From assembly GCA_947683625.1 (NCBI GenBank), contig CANTUR010000460.1, forward strand, positions 1,975,001 through 2,039,000: a stretch of 64,000 bases of DNA. Direction: 5' to 3'. This document shows, in pieces, positions 1 through 11,398 of the stretch (the first letter of the stretch is position 1; every line of letters starts with the position of its first letter). The position numbers and the translations under genes are program-made. Under the pieces are notes generated by a model. That model worked only from the letters and a program-made list of their open reading frames with translations. It had not been told where the DNA came from and did not search any database. This DNA is from Mallotus nudiflorus. Taxonomy: Eukaryota > Streptophyta > Magnoliopsida > Malpighiales > Euphorbiaceae.

Positions 1-540
1 AGTAGCATAAAAAATAATGTCATTAGAATAAATTTAAACAATTAGTAAATCATGGTTAGATTTCTTTATGAAAAGAGTTATGTCAACTTTTCCTTTAGAA
101 ATTTTTTTTTAAAAGAAAGTTACTCAATCTTTCATACCAAACTCTTAGAGCCTGTTTCAATCCATATAATGCTTTTAAAAGTTTAAATACATGATTAGAA
201 GAATCAAATTTTTTAAAATCTGGAGGTTGCTCAACATATACCTATTTTTTTTCAATGAAACCATTTAGAAATGCACGTTTAACATCCATTTGATAAAGTT
301 TAAAATCCATGAATGATGCAAATCCAAGTACCATTCTAATAGCTTTTAACCTCATAATGGGGGAAAAGGTTTAATCATAATCAATGCCTTCCTATTGATT
401 ATAACTTTTAGCTACTAATCTAGCTTTATTCCTAGTTATGACACATTGTTAATTCATCTTATTTCTAAACACCCAATTGGTGCCTATTATAGGATAGTGT
501 TTAAGTCTAAGAACCAAGGACCAAACCTTGTTTCTCTTGA
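1..540 (-). pseudogene. K1 reverse transcriptase, N-terminal part (copia RVT_2)
   Basis: Reading the minus strand gives copia RT blocks: QMDVK followed by FLNGF near 255-290, EQPPDF-like sequence near 215, and a LYGLKQA-like block near 150-170. The catalytic YVDD box lies at the extreme left (about 10-30) and reads YSND, so the first catalytic Asp is Asn. Stops interrupt the frame. The rest of RT and the RNase H lie outside the window. Confidence 0.85.
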
Positions 541-959
541 ATTGATTTAACTCTTCTTGTATAACAAGGACCCAAATTTCATCACTCAATACATCGTCAA
601 CATTTTTAGGCTCAATTTAAGAAATGAAGGCTAAATTTACATTAGACTTAAGTTTAGATCTAGTAGTTACCGCTTTTATAGTGTCACCTATGATGAGATA
701 TTAAGGATGAGATTTCTTGAATTTCCAATCCTTTGGAAGTTCATCCTTTAAGGTAGGTTGAGATATCTCCTCATTATCCTCCTTGTTTGGACCTTCAAGT
801 TCTAAAGGCTCACTAGCAATTTCTTCTTATGTATCCATAATCTCATTGTCACCTATAAGATCATCAACACTACAAACATCCTTTCAAGGATCAAGTGAGT
901 TTGATTCATCAAAGAGAATGTGCATAGACTCTTTAACTATAAGGGTTCTCTTATTAAAG

Positions 960-1625
960 ACTCTATATGCTTTTTAGAAGTGGAATAGCCTAAGAAAATT
1001 CCTTCATTGGCATTGGAATCAAATTTTCTAAGATTATCCTTAGTGTTTAATATAAAGCACTTGCATCCAAATACTCTTAGATATGATATTTTGGATTTTA
1101 TATTGTTCTATAGCTCATAAGAAGTTTTATTTAAAATTGGTCTTTTGAAAACTCTATTTGAAATATGACAAGATGTGTTAATGGCTTCTGCCCAAAAGTA
1201 TAGTGGCAAATTATACTCATGAAGCATTGTTCTAGCCATTTCCACAAGAGTTTTATTTTTCCTTTCAACTACCCCATTTTTTTGAGGAGTTCTAGGAGAA
1301 GAAAATGTATGTGAAATACCATTTTCATTGCATTAGGTTCTGAAACATTCATTTTCAAATTTGGTTCCATGATCACTTATAATAGAAGAAATATGAAAAC
1401 CTTTTTCTTTTTGAACTCTTTTTGCAAAATTTTCAAAAGCTTTAAATGAATTATTTGTATGAGTAAGAAAACATACCCAATTAAATATAGAGTAATCATC
1501 AACCAATACATATGTATAGTGCATTCCATCGAGACTAGCAACTCTAGTTGGTCCAAATAAATCCATATACATAAGTTCAAGTGGTCTAAAAGTGGACATT
1601 ACATTTTTTTAGCTTAAATGAGGAC
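960..1625 (-). pseudogene. K1 integrase core (copia rve)
   Basis: The best open stretch is 1333-1599. It begins with the typical copia core LMYMDLFGPTR, then YVLVDDYS and a following SDHGTKFEN. The first and second catalytic Asp are therefore visible (in MDLFGP and SDHG); the third acidic residue lies in the decayed part below 1333. Lower-coordinate sequence (960-1330) still reads as integrase tail, e.g. the AEAINTSCHI-like and NRV-like blocks common in copia, but is broken. GAG-pre-integrase lies just upstream. Confidence 0.85.
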
Positions 1626-2000
1626 TTGGATTGTTTTTCCTTTTGGTAAGCATTATAAGGTTTATCCTTAGTGAATTCAACCTTAGGTAAACTAATCACA
1701 AGTTCATGTTTACAAAGATCATTAAAAAGCTCAAAGTTTACATTGCCTAACCTTCTATGCCATGTCCATGTGTCATGGTAAATTGACATTAAACATTTGA
1801 TATCTTTGTTATCAATTAATTTTAAATCAATAATATAAACATTGTCTACTCTTTCACCATTAAAAATTACTTTGTTTTCATTAAGACTACTAATAAAGCA
1901 ATTTCTGGGATAGAAAGTCACCTTATTTTCCATATCACACAATTGACTTGTACTTAGAAAATTATGTTTAAGACCATCAATGAGCAATACATTATGTATA
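1586..2000 (-). pseudogene. K1 GAG-pre-integrase domain
   Basis: Open frame 1586-1987 starts with LKHNFLSTSQLCD and contains WHRRLGNVNFELFNDLCKH, the classic His-rich HHCC-type zinc region before copia integrases (normally WHRRLGH; here His is Asn in GN). It directly precedes the integrase core. The frame is lost near the junction. Confidence 0.88.
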
Positions 2001-2029
2001 TATAAGGATTGAGGGTTATCAATTTCTTA

Positions 2030-2240
2030 TATGCCTATAATTTTCCTTTTGGCATTGTCTCCAAATGTGACATGTCCTCAATCCTTAGCATCAAGCTTAT
2101 TAAATTGCTCTTTGTCTCTTGTCATGTGCCTTGAACATCCACTATTTGGATACCACTTGCATTTTGCTCTTGTGGATTTTAAGCACACCTACACTAGACA
2201 ATTTAAGTTTTCTTTTGGACCTACACCTTTTTTGGTCTAG
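2030..2240 (-). pseudogene. K1 aspartic protease with altered active site
   Basis: Minus-strand reading of about 2125-2185 gives CKWYPNSGCSRHMTRDK. Copia proteases have WYLDSGCSRHMT here, so the catalytic DSG has become NSG through a G-to-A change. No ORF of normal length remains. Position between gag and pre-integrase fits. Confidence 0.75.
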
Positions 2241-2626
2241 GTTGGTTAGTTTAAAGATAATTCGAAGGAAGCAAATTCATATGTAGTCTTCTATAGAAGC
2301 ACACATTGTTGGTATGTCCTTTGACCATGAAATACAAACATACAACATTTGTAAACTTATTTCTTTTAGGAGCATATAATTGTTTAGTAAATAAAATATG
2401 CCTTCAATGTTGTGATGGAGTGTGTCTCTTATTATTTTGAGTTATAGTGTGAGACATTCATTAACAATGGCAATGTGTATTTTGATAGGTCTGTGCAGTA
2501 TGTTTAGGTGCTTTATGTTGTGTAACATGCTTATGAGTGTTGTGTCTAGTGTACATGTAAGTATGTTTTGGTTGTGCTTTTCTAGCATAAGACTTACCTC
2601 TTTATGTTATATAGGATTGAGTCTTA

Positions 2627-4240
2627 TTAGACTTTCTTCAATATTTGATACATGAGACTTATTAGCTTTGAAAGCTTGATTCTCAGTTGATTTAGAGATA
2701 GAATGAATTGAATTGCATGATGCTTTAACAATTTTAATATGTGATGAAGATGAGGCCATTCCTTTAGCATATCCAATTCCATAAGCATTTCCATGAAATT
2801 TTTAAGAGTCAAGTAAATTATCTAAACTCTCTTTTCCTTTTTGGAATCTTGATATGGAATTTTTTAGCTCAATAACTTTATTAGAAAGTTTATGATTCTC
2901 ATCACTTTCTTTCTTGGGTTGCTTTTCCAAGGAATTTAAAGATTTTATATCATAAATAGGTTTCTCATTTGACTTAAAAAGCTTAGAAAACTTAATCTTT
3001 AAATTTTTAAATTCCTTAATTAACCTAGTTAACTTATGCTTATAATATTTCTTCCTATAAAGTATGCTTTGGCATTTAAGCAAGATTTTGCTCATAATAG
3101 AGCTCTCAACATCATTATCATCATCATATTCATCATAAGTATGATATTCATCACAAGTAGAGTTAGAAGTAGATGGTACCTCCTTTTCCTCTTTAAGAGC
3201 CAAAAAGCAAAGATTGACCACTTCTTGTTGTTCCTATTCCTTTTTGGATTTTGAGAAGTCATCATTCCAAGTAGCTTTGAAGGCTTTCTTTTTATCTTTT
3301 GCTCCTTTGTTCTTAAATTTGAGTTTGGGGCACTCACTTCGAATGTGTCCCAGTTTTTTGCATTCATAACGAGTGACTTCTTTGGTTTTCTTCTTGCTTT
3401 CTCCTTCATGTTTCTTGTTGGAGTCTCTAGTTCTTAAGAAAAGTTTCTTTCTCAAGAATTTTTTGAAACTTCTAGTAAGCATTGCAACATCACCATCTTC
3501 ATTACTAGAGTCTTTAAGGTTTTCATCTTAATTATCATCTTGTGAAGCTTTTAGTGCTATGCTCTTCTTTTTCTCCTTTTCTTCTTGTTCTTTTCCTCTT
3601 TGCTTAATTGTAATCTCATGTGTTAGGAGCTTTCTAATAAGCGCATCAATTAAGAGTGTTGAAAGATATTGAGCTTCCTTAATTGAAGTAAGTTGAGATT
3701 CCTAATCCTTTTTAGGTAGGATTCTTAGAATCTTATTATTTACCTCTTCATTGGTGAAATGTTTACCAAGTTTCATGAGGGTTGTGAAGAGAGCATTAAG
3801 TCGATTTTTCATCTCTATGATTGACTCTTGAGGCTTCATTTTGAAGAGTTCATAGTCATACATGTGAAGTTGAACTTTCTTACTTTTAACTTGCACATTG
3901 CCTTCATAATGTTTTCCAAGGCCTCCCATATTTCCTTGGTCAACATGCAATGTTGAAGCTTGCCTCCTTCTTTTGTTATGGAAGAGACTAAAATGATTAT
4001 AGCCTTTTTGTTTTTACGATTTTCCTCCCTTTGTTCATTATTTCGTTGACTTTTTATAAGAGTAGTTACCATACCATCAATGGTATTTATAGGTGGTTCC
4101 TAACCTTTTAGGATAATATCTTAAAGTTTGATGGAATCACAATCAAGGTAGAGCTCCATTTTGAACTTCCAATAAGGATAGTCACTACCATCGATGAATG
4201 GTCTAAGTGAAGAGATGTTTTATAATTCGCTCCCTATGAT
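2627..4240 (-). pseudogene. K1 gag (copia gag domain, zinc knuckle, coiled-coil tail)
   Basis: From high to low: a DUF4219/UBN2-type start reading PFIDGSDYPYWKFKMELYL (about 4155-4215); the capsid-like gag core (3702-4072) with KEIWEAL and LKMKPQESI-like blocks; a zinc knuckle YECKKLGHIRSECP (about 3330-3380) in which the first Cys of CX2CX4HX4C is replaced by Arg (TRYEC); then a Lys/Glu-rich, coiled-coil-like tail (2802-3221) of the type seen in copia gag. Several stops and frameshifts separate the blocks. Confidence 0.85.
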
Positions 4241-4271
4241 CTTGTATTATGGCAATGAAGTTCTTAGAATT

Positions 4272-4287
4272 CAAGCTCTAATACTAA
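4272..4287 (-). other. K1 primer binding site
   Basis: The minus strand reads TTAGTATTAGAGCTTG next to the inner LTR edge, a degraded form of the copia initiator-Met tRNA primer site TGGTATCAGAGC. Changes are mainly transitions. Confidence 0.75.
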
Positions 4288-5394
4288 TGAAAATGCCCTA
4301 GAGGGGGGGGGGTGAATAAGGCTAATGAGGGTTTTAGCAAAATAAAAATGATTTTAAGGAATTAAACAAGAATTGAAAGAATATTGAGAAGAAAGAATGA
4401 AGAACATAATGATTTAAGGAGTTTGGATTCAATCACAATCCTACATCTCCACCTAACTTATCCCCAAGTTAGGGTTTTCAATCACCTATAATCTTATTCA
4501 CAAGATTGAGATTACACAAGAATTTTATGGCTCACTCTTATAACCTTACAACTTAAGTTTTCAAGGCTCACTCGAAAACTAAATCCCAAGTGTTTCAATG
4601 GTAAACACTTAAACCAATTCTACTAGAATAGAATCTCACTTCCCAATTTCTTAATCATAGAAAAAGAAGAATAGGAATATCTATTCTAACACTCACCAAC
4701 TCTCATAAGAGTTATACAAATATGAAATGAAATTAAAGAGAGTTTTGAGAGCTTAATTGAATGCTTAAGAGAGTATAATGAGTAAAAAAGTTTCTTAAAC
4801 ATTCAATTGAACTCTAGGAGTTATTTATGTAGATAAATAACTTATATTATGGTTGTTGGATGCATTGATTATGTCTCCAACATCTCTTATTGATTTTTGA
4901 ATTATCTTGGACTTATTTCTATTATAATGCTGCTAATGGTCATGAGGAGCAAACCCTAGCTTATGAATCTTAGTTTAAGAACCGTTGTATTAAAAAATAT
5001 CCATTGAGTGCTATCAAGTCTACCCTTATGAGCTGAGCTTTGCTCCTTATGATCGTGAGGGTAGCTCGTGAGTAGGACTGAGTGTTATAGTAAGAATGAG
5101 CTCCTGAGGCACTATACAAAGTTGGCTCTTGAGGGGCTTATGAGTATACCACTATAAGTCTAAATTTGTATATTTTTGGTATATTATTATTTTTCAAAGA
5201 TTGGGGACTTGCATTGATTGAGATACTTCATCGAAATGCATATTTATTGTATTTTAAAGAGTATTTCATTGTCTCTAATCATTAATCAATTATTCTTGAT
5301 AATCAATCAACTTCCTACACACTTAAAGGAAATTATTAGAATCTAAATTATTTTTCAAGGTCCAAAATTAGGAGTTTGATTATGCAAATGGTCA
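4288..5394 (-). repeat. K1 5' LTR
   Basis: The plus strand begins TGAAAATGCCC then a run of ten G (4303-4312) and ends CAAATGGTCA. It aligns over its whole length with the K2 3' LTR (56955-58280), including the GTGAATAAGGC block and the segment with CTCCTGAGGCACTATACAA. A cluster of GCTC(A/G)TGAG-type palindromic motifs lies at about 4935-5150. It abuts the Del-type fragment on its high side. Confidence 0.85.
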
Positions 5395-6441
5395 ATAAGT
5401 GTCAATGAAATATGTTAAGAATGCTTCATACCCTTTTCTTATTATTCATTTAGCTGTGAGTACTGACACCATGCTATAATGCTTTGAACCCCTTTCAACT
5501 CTGAATATAATTTTCCACTACTAGACATTTGGAAATGTTCTTTCTTCTTGTAACAATCAATTATTACCTGATATTTTGTGAAGACATCTATGCTAAGAAT
5601 CATATCAAACATCTATAATGACAATGGCACCAAGTATGCTTTTAATCTCTAACCCCTAAACTCTAACTCATAACCCTGATAGATATGTCTACATACCATT
5701 GATTCACCCACTAGCAAACTTATAACTAAACCCTAGTCCATTATACTCCTTTTCTGTTGGTATGCATAGTATGAATGATGATGCAATGAATGAATGAGTT
5801 ACACTTGGATCAATTAAAGTATATGCATTCTCATTAAAGATATTTAACCTACCTAAAATGATATTAAGTGATGATGTTGCCTCCTATTATGTCATTGTAA
5901 AGACCTTAGGTTGCATTGATGGTCTCTTTGTCTGTATAGGCTGAATAGAATGTATTGATTTGGATGCACTACTGTCCTTGCTAACACTGGCTCTTAATTC
6001 TCTACCTATACCTCTCTCTAAGCCAAAAGTCTTGCCTCCTCTACCAGTTGCGCTCTGGACTCTTCTACCAGTACTAGTGCCAAATTGTGAAAGATTAGGA
6101 TAATCCCTCCAAATGTGCCTAGATCCACCACACTTAAAAGATTGAATGGTTCTCTTTCTACAGTCTCCTCCCTTATGAACATGATTATAAGTAACATATA
6201 GTGTAGTCCTTTTAATTGAACTACATGTACTGGCCATTGGTTGTCTCATAAAACTCTGACTAACTTGAGAATACCGTGGTCTATAAGTGCTTTAACCCTA
6301 ACATTTCTGGCCTTTGCTGTGATGTACTTGCACCCTTACTAAATATGTTTTGCTTACCTATCCAAACTGGAGCCTTTAACTTGCTTTCTTGCTCTATTTC
6401 TTATCTTAGCTTCTCTTTCTCCATTTCCTTCTTAACCCAGC
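5395..6441 (-). pseudogene. Del/Tekay-type gypsy gag C-terminus and protease fragment
   Basis: Minus-strand remnant of a chromovirus. ORF 5887-6249 carries a degraded knuckle KCGGSRHIWRDYP. Below it, about 5760-5830 reads LIDPSVTHSFIA, the protease motif (usually VLIDPGATHSF), and about 5540-5640 reads MFDMILSIDVFTKYQVIIDC, the Del protease end. The fragment is cut at 5395 by the K1 LTR and at 6441 by G1; its upstream gag continues at 56794-56954 across the G1 insertion. Confidence 0.82.
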
Positions 6442-7229
6442 TGTATGCATCCCGAAATAGAGGGAAGGATCAGGATCAGTGCGATGTTGGGGCATAGAGG
6501 CTAATAGCGACCATCTACTAATTATTATTGATGTGGGAGGGTCTTGCCTGAATAGGCTTTATGGAGCTGCCACTTGACTATATAGGCTTTCCTTGTTATA
6601 CATTGATTAATTACTCATTCCTTACCCTAGTTTCAAATTGATGATGCATTTACCACATTTTATTGTTAGTTAATAAAAATGGAAATTGAATTGCGGGATA
6701 ATTGGAATTGGCACACATACATCACAATATAAACAAACATTCACCAATCACATTAATTAAGTAATTAATAAGGCAAACAAGTAGCAAGTTGCCAGTTGCA
6801 CACAAGCATGCAAGGAATAATAATAAACAAAAATAAACACACAAATAAGCAAAATTAAAAGAAACGGGAAAAGGGATTAAAAATTACAACCCTAGGAAAA
6901 AGCCTATTCTAATAAATATATTCGAAATAGAAAATAAAAGGGGAATGGGGATTAAGAATTACATCACCTTGGAAATGCCTACTCTAATAAATACATCAAT
7001 ATAGAAAGTAAAGTGAAATAAAAATTCCTGTTTTAATAACCCTGCTAAACAAAGGTTAGCTTTCACACATATGCAAGCACACGTCACATTTAAAGCAATT
7101 TTATATATCATACATAAACAAATAAAAAGTAATTAAAATAATGGAAATAATTAAACAAATAAGCAAATAAGGATGCAAATGAAAATGCATGATGCAATAT
7201 TTTAGAATTTAGGTATTTTGGTACAAAAT

Positions 7230-8560
7230 TATCATTTTTTATTATAAAAATGGTATTTTATGACAAGAAAATATAAAAATAATAAATTTACTAAATAAGA
7301 TAATAAAAGGGCAATAATAATAGTAATAAAAATGAATAAAAAATAATAAAAGTGATAAAAAATATTATCTTCACCATAAAAATATGAACTTCATGACAAA
7401 AATAATAAATTTACCAAAAGATAACAAAAATAACAACAACATAAAAAAATTGCATAAAAAATAACAAAAATGATAAAGATGTCATTCTCACCATAAAAAT
7501 GTCAGCTTTATGATAAAAATGTCAAATTCATCAAGAAGGACAACAACAATAATAATAGCAACAAAAGTGTAAATAAAGTGATGAAAATGATAAAAATATT
7601 ATTTTTATCATAAAATATGGATGTTATGACAAAAATAATAAATTTACCAAAAAGGTAATAAAAATAATAAAAATAACATGTATATGAGATACTAAAAAAA
7701 TGATAAAAGTAGTATCTATACCATAAAAATGTGAACTTTATGATAAAAATAATAAATTTATCAAAAAAGAAAATAGAAACGATATAAATAATAAAAAAGC
7801 AATGAGAATAATAAAAATAACAAAAATGATAAAAATGCTATTTTTACCATGAAAATGTGAACTTTATGATAAAAATAGTAAATTTATCAAAAAAGAAAAT
7901 AAAAATAACATAAATAATAAAAATGCGATGAAAATAATAAAAATAATAAAAATGATAAAAATGCTATTTTTGCCATAAAAATATAAACTTTATGATAGAA
8001 AAGTAAATTTATCAAAAAAGAAAATAGAAGTGACAAAAATAATAAAAATGCAATAAAAGTAACAAAAAGAATAAAAAATGAAAATGAGATAATAACAATG
8101 ATGAGAATGTCATTTTTACCATAAAAATTCAACTTTATGATAAAAATAATAAATTTATTAAAAAGGGCAATAAAAATATCATTTTTATTACCATAAAAAT
8201 GTCAAATTTATGATAAAAATAATAGATTTATGAAGAAAGAAATTAAAGAGAGTAATGAAATTAATAAAAATGCAAGAATAATAATAATAATGCCAACTTT
8301 ATCACCAAAATACCCATTTTTATATAAAAATAAAAATGATGCAAAAATGATGGAAAATGTAAAAATGAATGCAAACACTCCCAGAATCACCCAAACTACC
8401 TACTTCTTCTACATATCTTACATCCAAACTTCAAAATCACCAAAAAAATTACAACTTCAACAAAATATAATAAATAATAAAAATAAAATGCAAAGATGAT
8501 ATAAAATGCAAAAAAGGAGTAGAAGAAGAGAAAATGCAATAAATGCTAATTTTTAATAAA
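7230..8560. repeat. AT-rich tandem array in G1 3' LTR
   Basis: Repeats of roughly 105-125 bp built on TTTACCATAAAAATGTC, TTTATGATAAAAATAATAAA and TTTATCAAAAA. The matching array in the other LTR is at about 54780-55880. Open frames here (for example 7887-8132 and 8230-8499) are low-complexity and not credible genes. Confidence 0.85.
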
Positions 8561-10368
8561 AAAAATGTTAGGGAGATCCCTAAAGGGATCGAGTGATTAC
8601 CCTAGATGCATTATTTGACTTAGAAGAGGTTGGGTTTAGATATTGGATCGAAACCCTAAATAAATAATTTTTTTTTTGTTTAAGTGTTTGGGAGAGAGAG
8701 GTTGTAGAAAATGAGGTTTAGTGCGCGTCCAATATTTTAGCAACCACGACACTGTTTGAGCTCAGGGCTCTAAAGAACACATTACTATATCACAAAGACA
8801 TAGCGTGGAGATGAGGAGTCACCACCCAGGGTAATAACTGGTATAAATCGAAAGTGGTGGTACTCGATTCTCTAAAAGAAAGCTAGTACCATAACCAGGA
8901 GATTCTAGATACGGAATACTAACTTCTTTTAGTCTCATGTTCATTTAGAATTACTTTATGAATTACTATCTTATTCTTTAATTACATGCAATTTCATATA
9001 AACCCTTATTTAAACAATTAACCTTAGGCAAACTAGTTATGAAAAAAAAAATGTAAAAAAATCATTCATTTAAGTTCATAATCCCTAAGTTAGTCTAATC
9101 TACATTGATTTTAATTAAATGGGCTAAATCTACATGCTTTAATTTACAAATGAGTCTAAAAGCTAATGAACCTAATTCCTACTTAATTTTAATTATGTGA
9201 ACCTAAGTCTACTTATTTTAATTCTAAAAATGGATCTAAATCTACAAATTATGAAGAATTTAAATTAGCAGGCCTAGTTCTACATGTTTTAATTCTAAGG
9301 TGATCTTAAATCTACAAGTTATGGAAAAGACTTTAAGTTAATAAGCTATGTCTAATTAATTTTAATTATCATAAGGTGGGCCTAGGTCTAAATTAGCTTG
9401 ATGAGCCTAAATTATTTCTAACCTAAATCTAGTTAATTATAGGCCGAAAGATGCATTTTAATTAAAATCTAGACCTAATTAATTAATAACCTATTAAATG
9501 AAATGGGCTAATTAAAATATAGGCCTAAAAAGAACTAACTAAACCTAAAATTAAGTAAATTACAAATAACATAAAATTCTAAATAAAAGAAAATGGATTC
9601 AATAAAAAACCGAATTAAGCAAAGTAGCCCTAATAATTAACTAACTAATTATTCATAGATACTAAATCATGAACAAGTAGATAAATAATAGAAATATTAA
9701 TAAATAACCCCTAATTATCTACTTAAATCTATTTTAATTATAATTAAAAACCCTAATTCGCTATAGCCATTAATTTTAATTAATTACCCAATTAAAACCC
9801 TAATTTTACTAACCAAGTAATTAAAATAAAACACACAACCACACACACATGATTCTATTATTCCCACTATTGGGGCAATTACAATGATCTACTGAAAATA
9901 AAAATAAAATTAATACAATCCAAAAAAAACTAAATGAATAAAAACACAAAATAAAATAACCAACAATATAATAACAAAGAAATAAATAATAAAAAAACCC
10001 TAGAAACTATATTCAAATACAAAATTTAATCCATGACATTCCATGGATATTCAAAAACAAAACAAACAATGATTAGTAATTAAATAAAATAAAAATAATA
10101 ATTAAATAAAATTAAAATTAAATAAGACTAAAATAATCAAACAAAATAAATAAAAGAGGGTAGAAGAAGAGATGATTAGATGGATGCAGTATTGATTTGC
10201 TCCTCATAATGGTATAAATCACCGTTGTTTTTTAAAATAGATCTTTAATGCTTGATTTTCTTTTCCTAAAATGTCTGTTGGTTCTTCTCTAAAAAAACAG
10301 TATGCCTAAAAGAATTTTTTTTTTTAGAGTTGAAAGCTACGTAAAAAGAAAAGAAGAAGAATAAGTCC

Positions 10369-10369
<1 letters not shown>

Positions 10370-10400
<31 letters not shown>
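10370..10400. repeat. 31-base cytosine homopolymer in solo LTR A
   Basis: Uninterrupted C run; it is absent from the two other LTRs of the family at the aligned place. Real length is uncertain because assemblies misjudge such runs. Confidence 0.9.
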
Positions 10401-10635
10401 TTAACAGGAGAGTTGAGCTAGGTTTATACAAAAAACCCTAGCTAAAGGTTTTCTGTGACTTCTCCCATTCATAGAGATTAAATTTTGGTTTTAACAAAGA
10501 CTTTTAATTCCCTAAAAAAATTCAAATAAATCCTAGAAAAGGGATTTATCACATCATTTGACCAATTAAAAATTTGAAAATAATTTTTTATTTACTAAAA
10601 AATAAAAAAACACATATGAAATGTGATCAGAACAA

Positions 10636-10710
10636 CATAATCATGATCAACACTATATAATTTTGATTGGAATTATGTAATTTTGATCGAAATTACATAA
10701 TTCTGATATA
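10636..10710. repeat. Variant 20-bp palindrome array in LTR A
   Basis: Units at 10657-10676 and 10677-10696 (GTAATTTTGATCGAAATTAC) with partial units on both sides. The 20-bp period is the same as in the G2 LTRs, but GCC/GGC arms are replaced by TTT/AAA, so dyad symmetry is kept while the sequence changes. Confidence 0.75.
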
Positions 10711-11398
10711 TATTTTTTAACTTTCAATTACAGAAAGACCCCTAAGAGATATAAAATTTTACAAATTAAGTCCTTTAAAAAACCAATTTAGTTCTTTTGA
10801 AAATGCATTTAGGCTTTTCAGATTTCAAACTTCAAGTATTAAAGATCTATTTATAATATTTTCATCATTGGAGTCTTCTGTCATATCCATACTTCATCAT
10901 CCCAAGATTGGGTGCTTACAGAGGGGTCTCCAAATGCCTTGGATGAGAGAAAGGGAGTACAATTCATTATAGAGCATTATGTTTTTCTCTTTGTAAGAGA
11001 GATTTTTGAGAAATGTGTAAAAATCTCCCCAAATGGGTAAAATTTTAGATTTTTAAGGCTACAAGGTCACGACCCATGAGCTTAGGACTAGACCCATATA
11101 GGCCTACTATAGGTCAAATGACCCATAAGAGTGGGTTGGTGACTAGAGCTCATGGGTTATTAACCTAAGCTCATAGGTTAGCTTGACCTTTGGGCTTTTC
11201 TTATAGAATTTGACCCCTTTTTTAGGCCTAATTAGGGTTTTTTTTAAGGTTTAGGTATGTATTTTATTTTTATTTTTTTGGGTTTCTACTTAGTCTGAGC
11301 ATGCTTAGGAAGACTCATAAAGGAGTTTCCCTTATCTAACTGATAGGAATCCTTTATCATTAGATTTTTAGGAGACGGCTAAAATTTGGGTAACAACA

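Larger units (their letters stand above)
1..5394 (-). mobile_element. K1: Sirevirus-like Ty1/copia element, 5' part, cut by window edge
   Basis: Minus-strand copia element read from high to low coordinates: 5' LTR (4288-5394), primer binding site (4272-4287), gag, zinc knuckle, protease, integrase and the start of RT. Copia order (integrase before RT) is clear. The same family recurs as K2 at the other end of the window: positions 1-330 align with about 62429-62760. The copy is dead, with stops and frameshifts throughout, a changed protease active site and a changed RT active site. The Sirevirus assignment is an inference from long LTRs and, in the sister copy, multiple polypurine tracts and an extra post-pol ORF. 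Confidence 0.9.
8703..10920 (-). mobile_element. Solo LTR A, family of the G2 LTRs
   Basis: Starts TGTAGAAAATGAGG and ends GGGTGCTTACA, matching the G2 LTR ends (TGTAGATGG... / GGGTGCTTACA). The first 300 bp align well with 17713 and 32290. Flanks GAGGT/GAGGG form a 4-of-5 target duplication, and the uninterrupted G1 LTR near 56240 shows the empty site. No internal region is present, so it is a solo LTR. It carries a variant 20-bp palindrome array near 10636-10710. Confidence 0.85.
6442..11398 (-). repeat. G1 3' LTR (interrupted by solo LTR A)
   Basis: Homologous to 53922-56788. Segments 6442-8702 and 10921-11398 are continuous in the other copy, proving the insertion. It contains a long AT-rich tandem array (about 7230-8560) and, near its inner end (11065-11185), a cluster of ACCCATGAGC / GCTCATGGGT motifs. 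The LTR is about 2.74 kb without the insert. Confidence 0.88.

Noticed and set aside
7887..8132. 81-codon minus-strand ORF with membrane-like composition
   Set aside because: Phe/Ile/Leu content is a by-product of the AT-rich array read on the minus strand.
8230..8499. 89-codon plus-strand ORF
   Set aside because: Made of AT-rich array units; Asn/Lys/Ile-rich low complexity with no domain.
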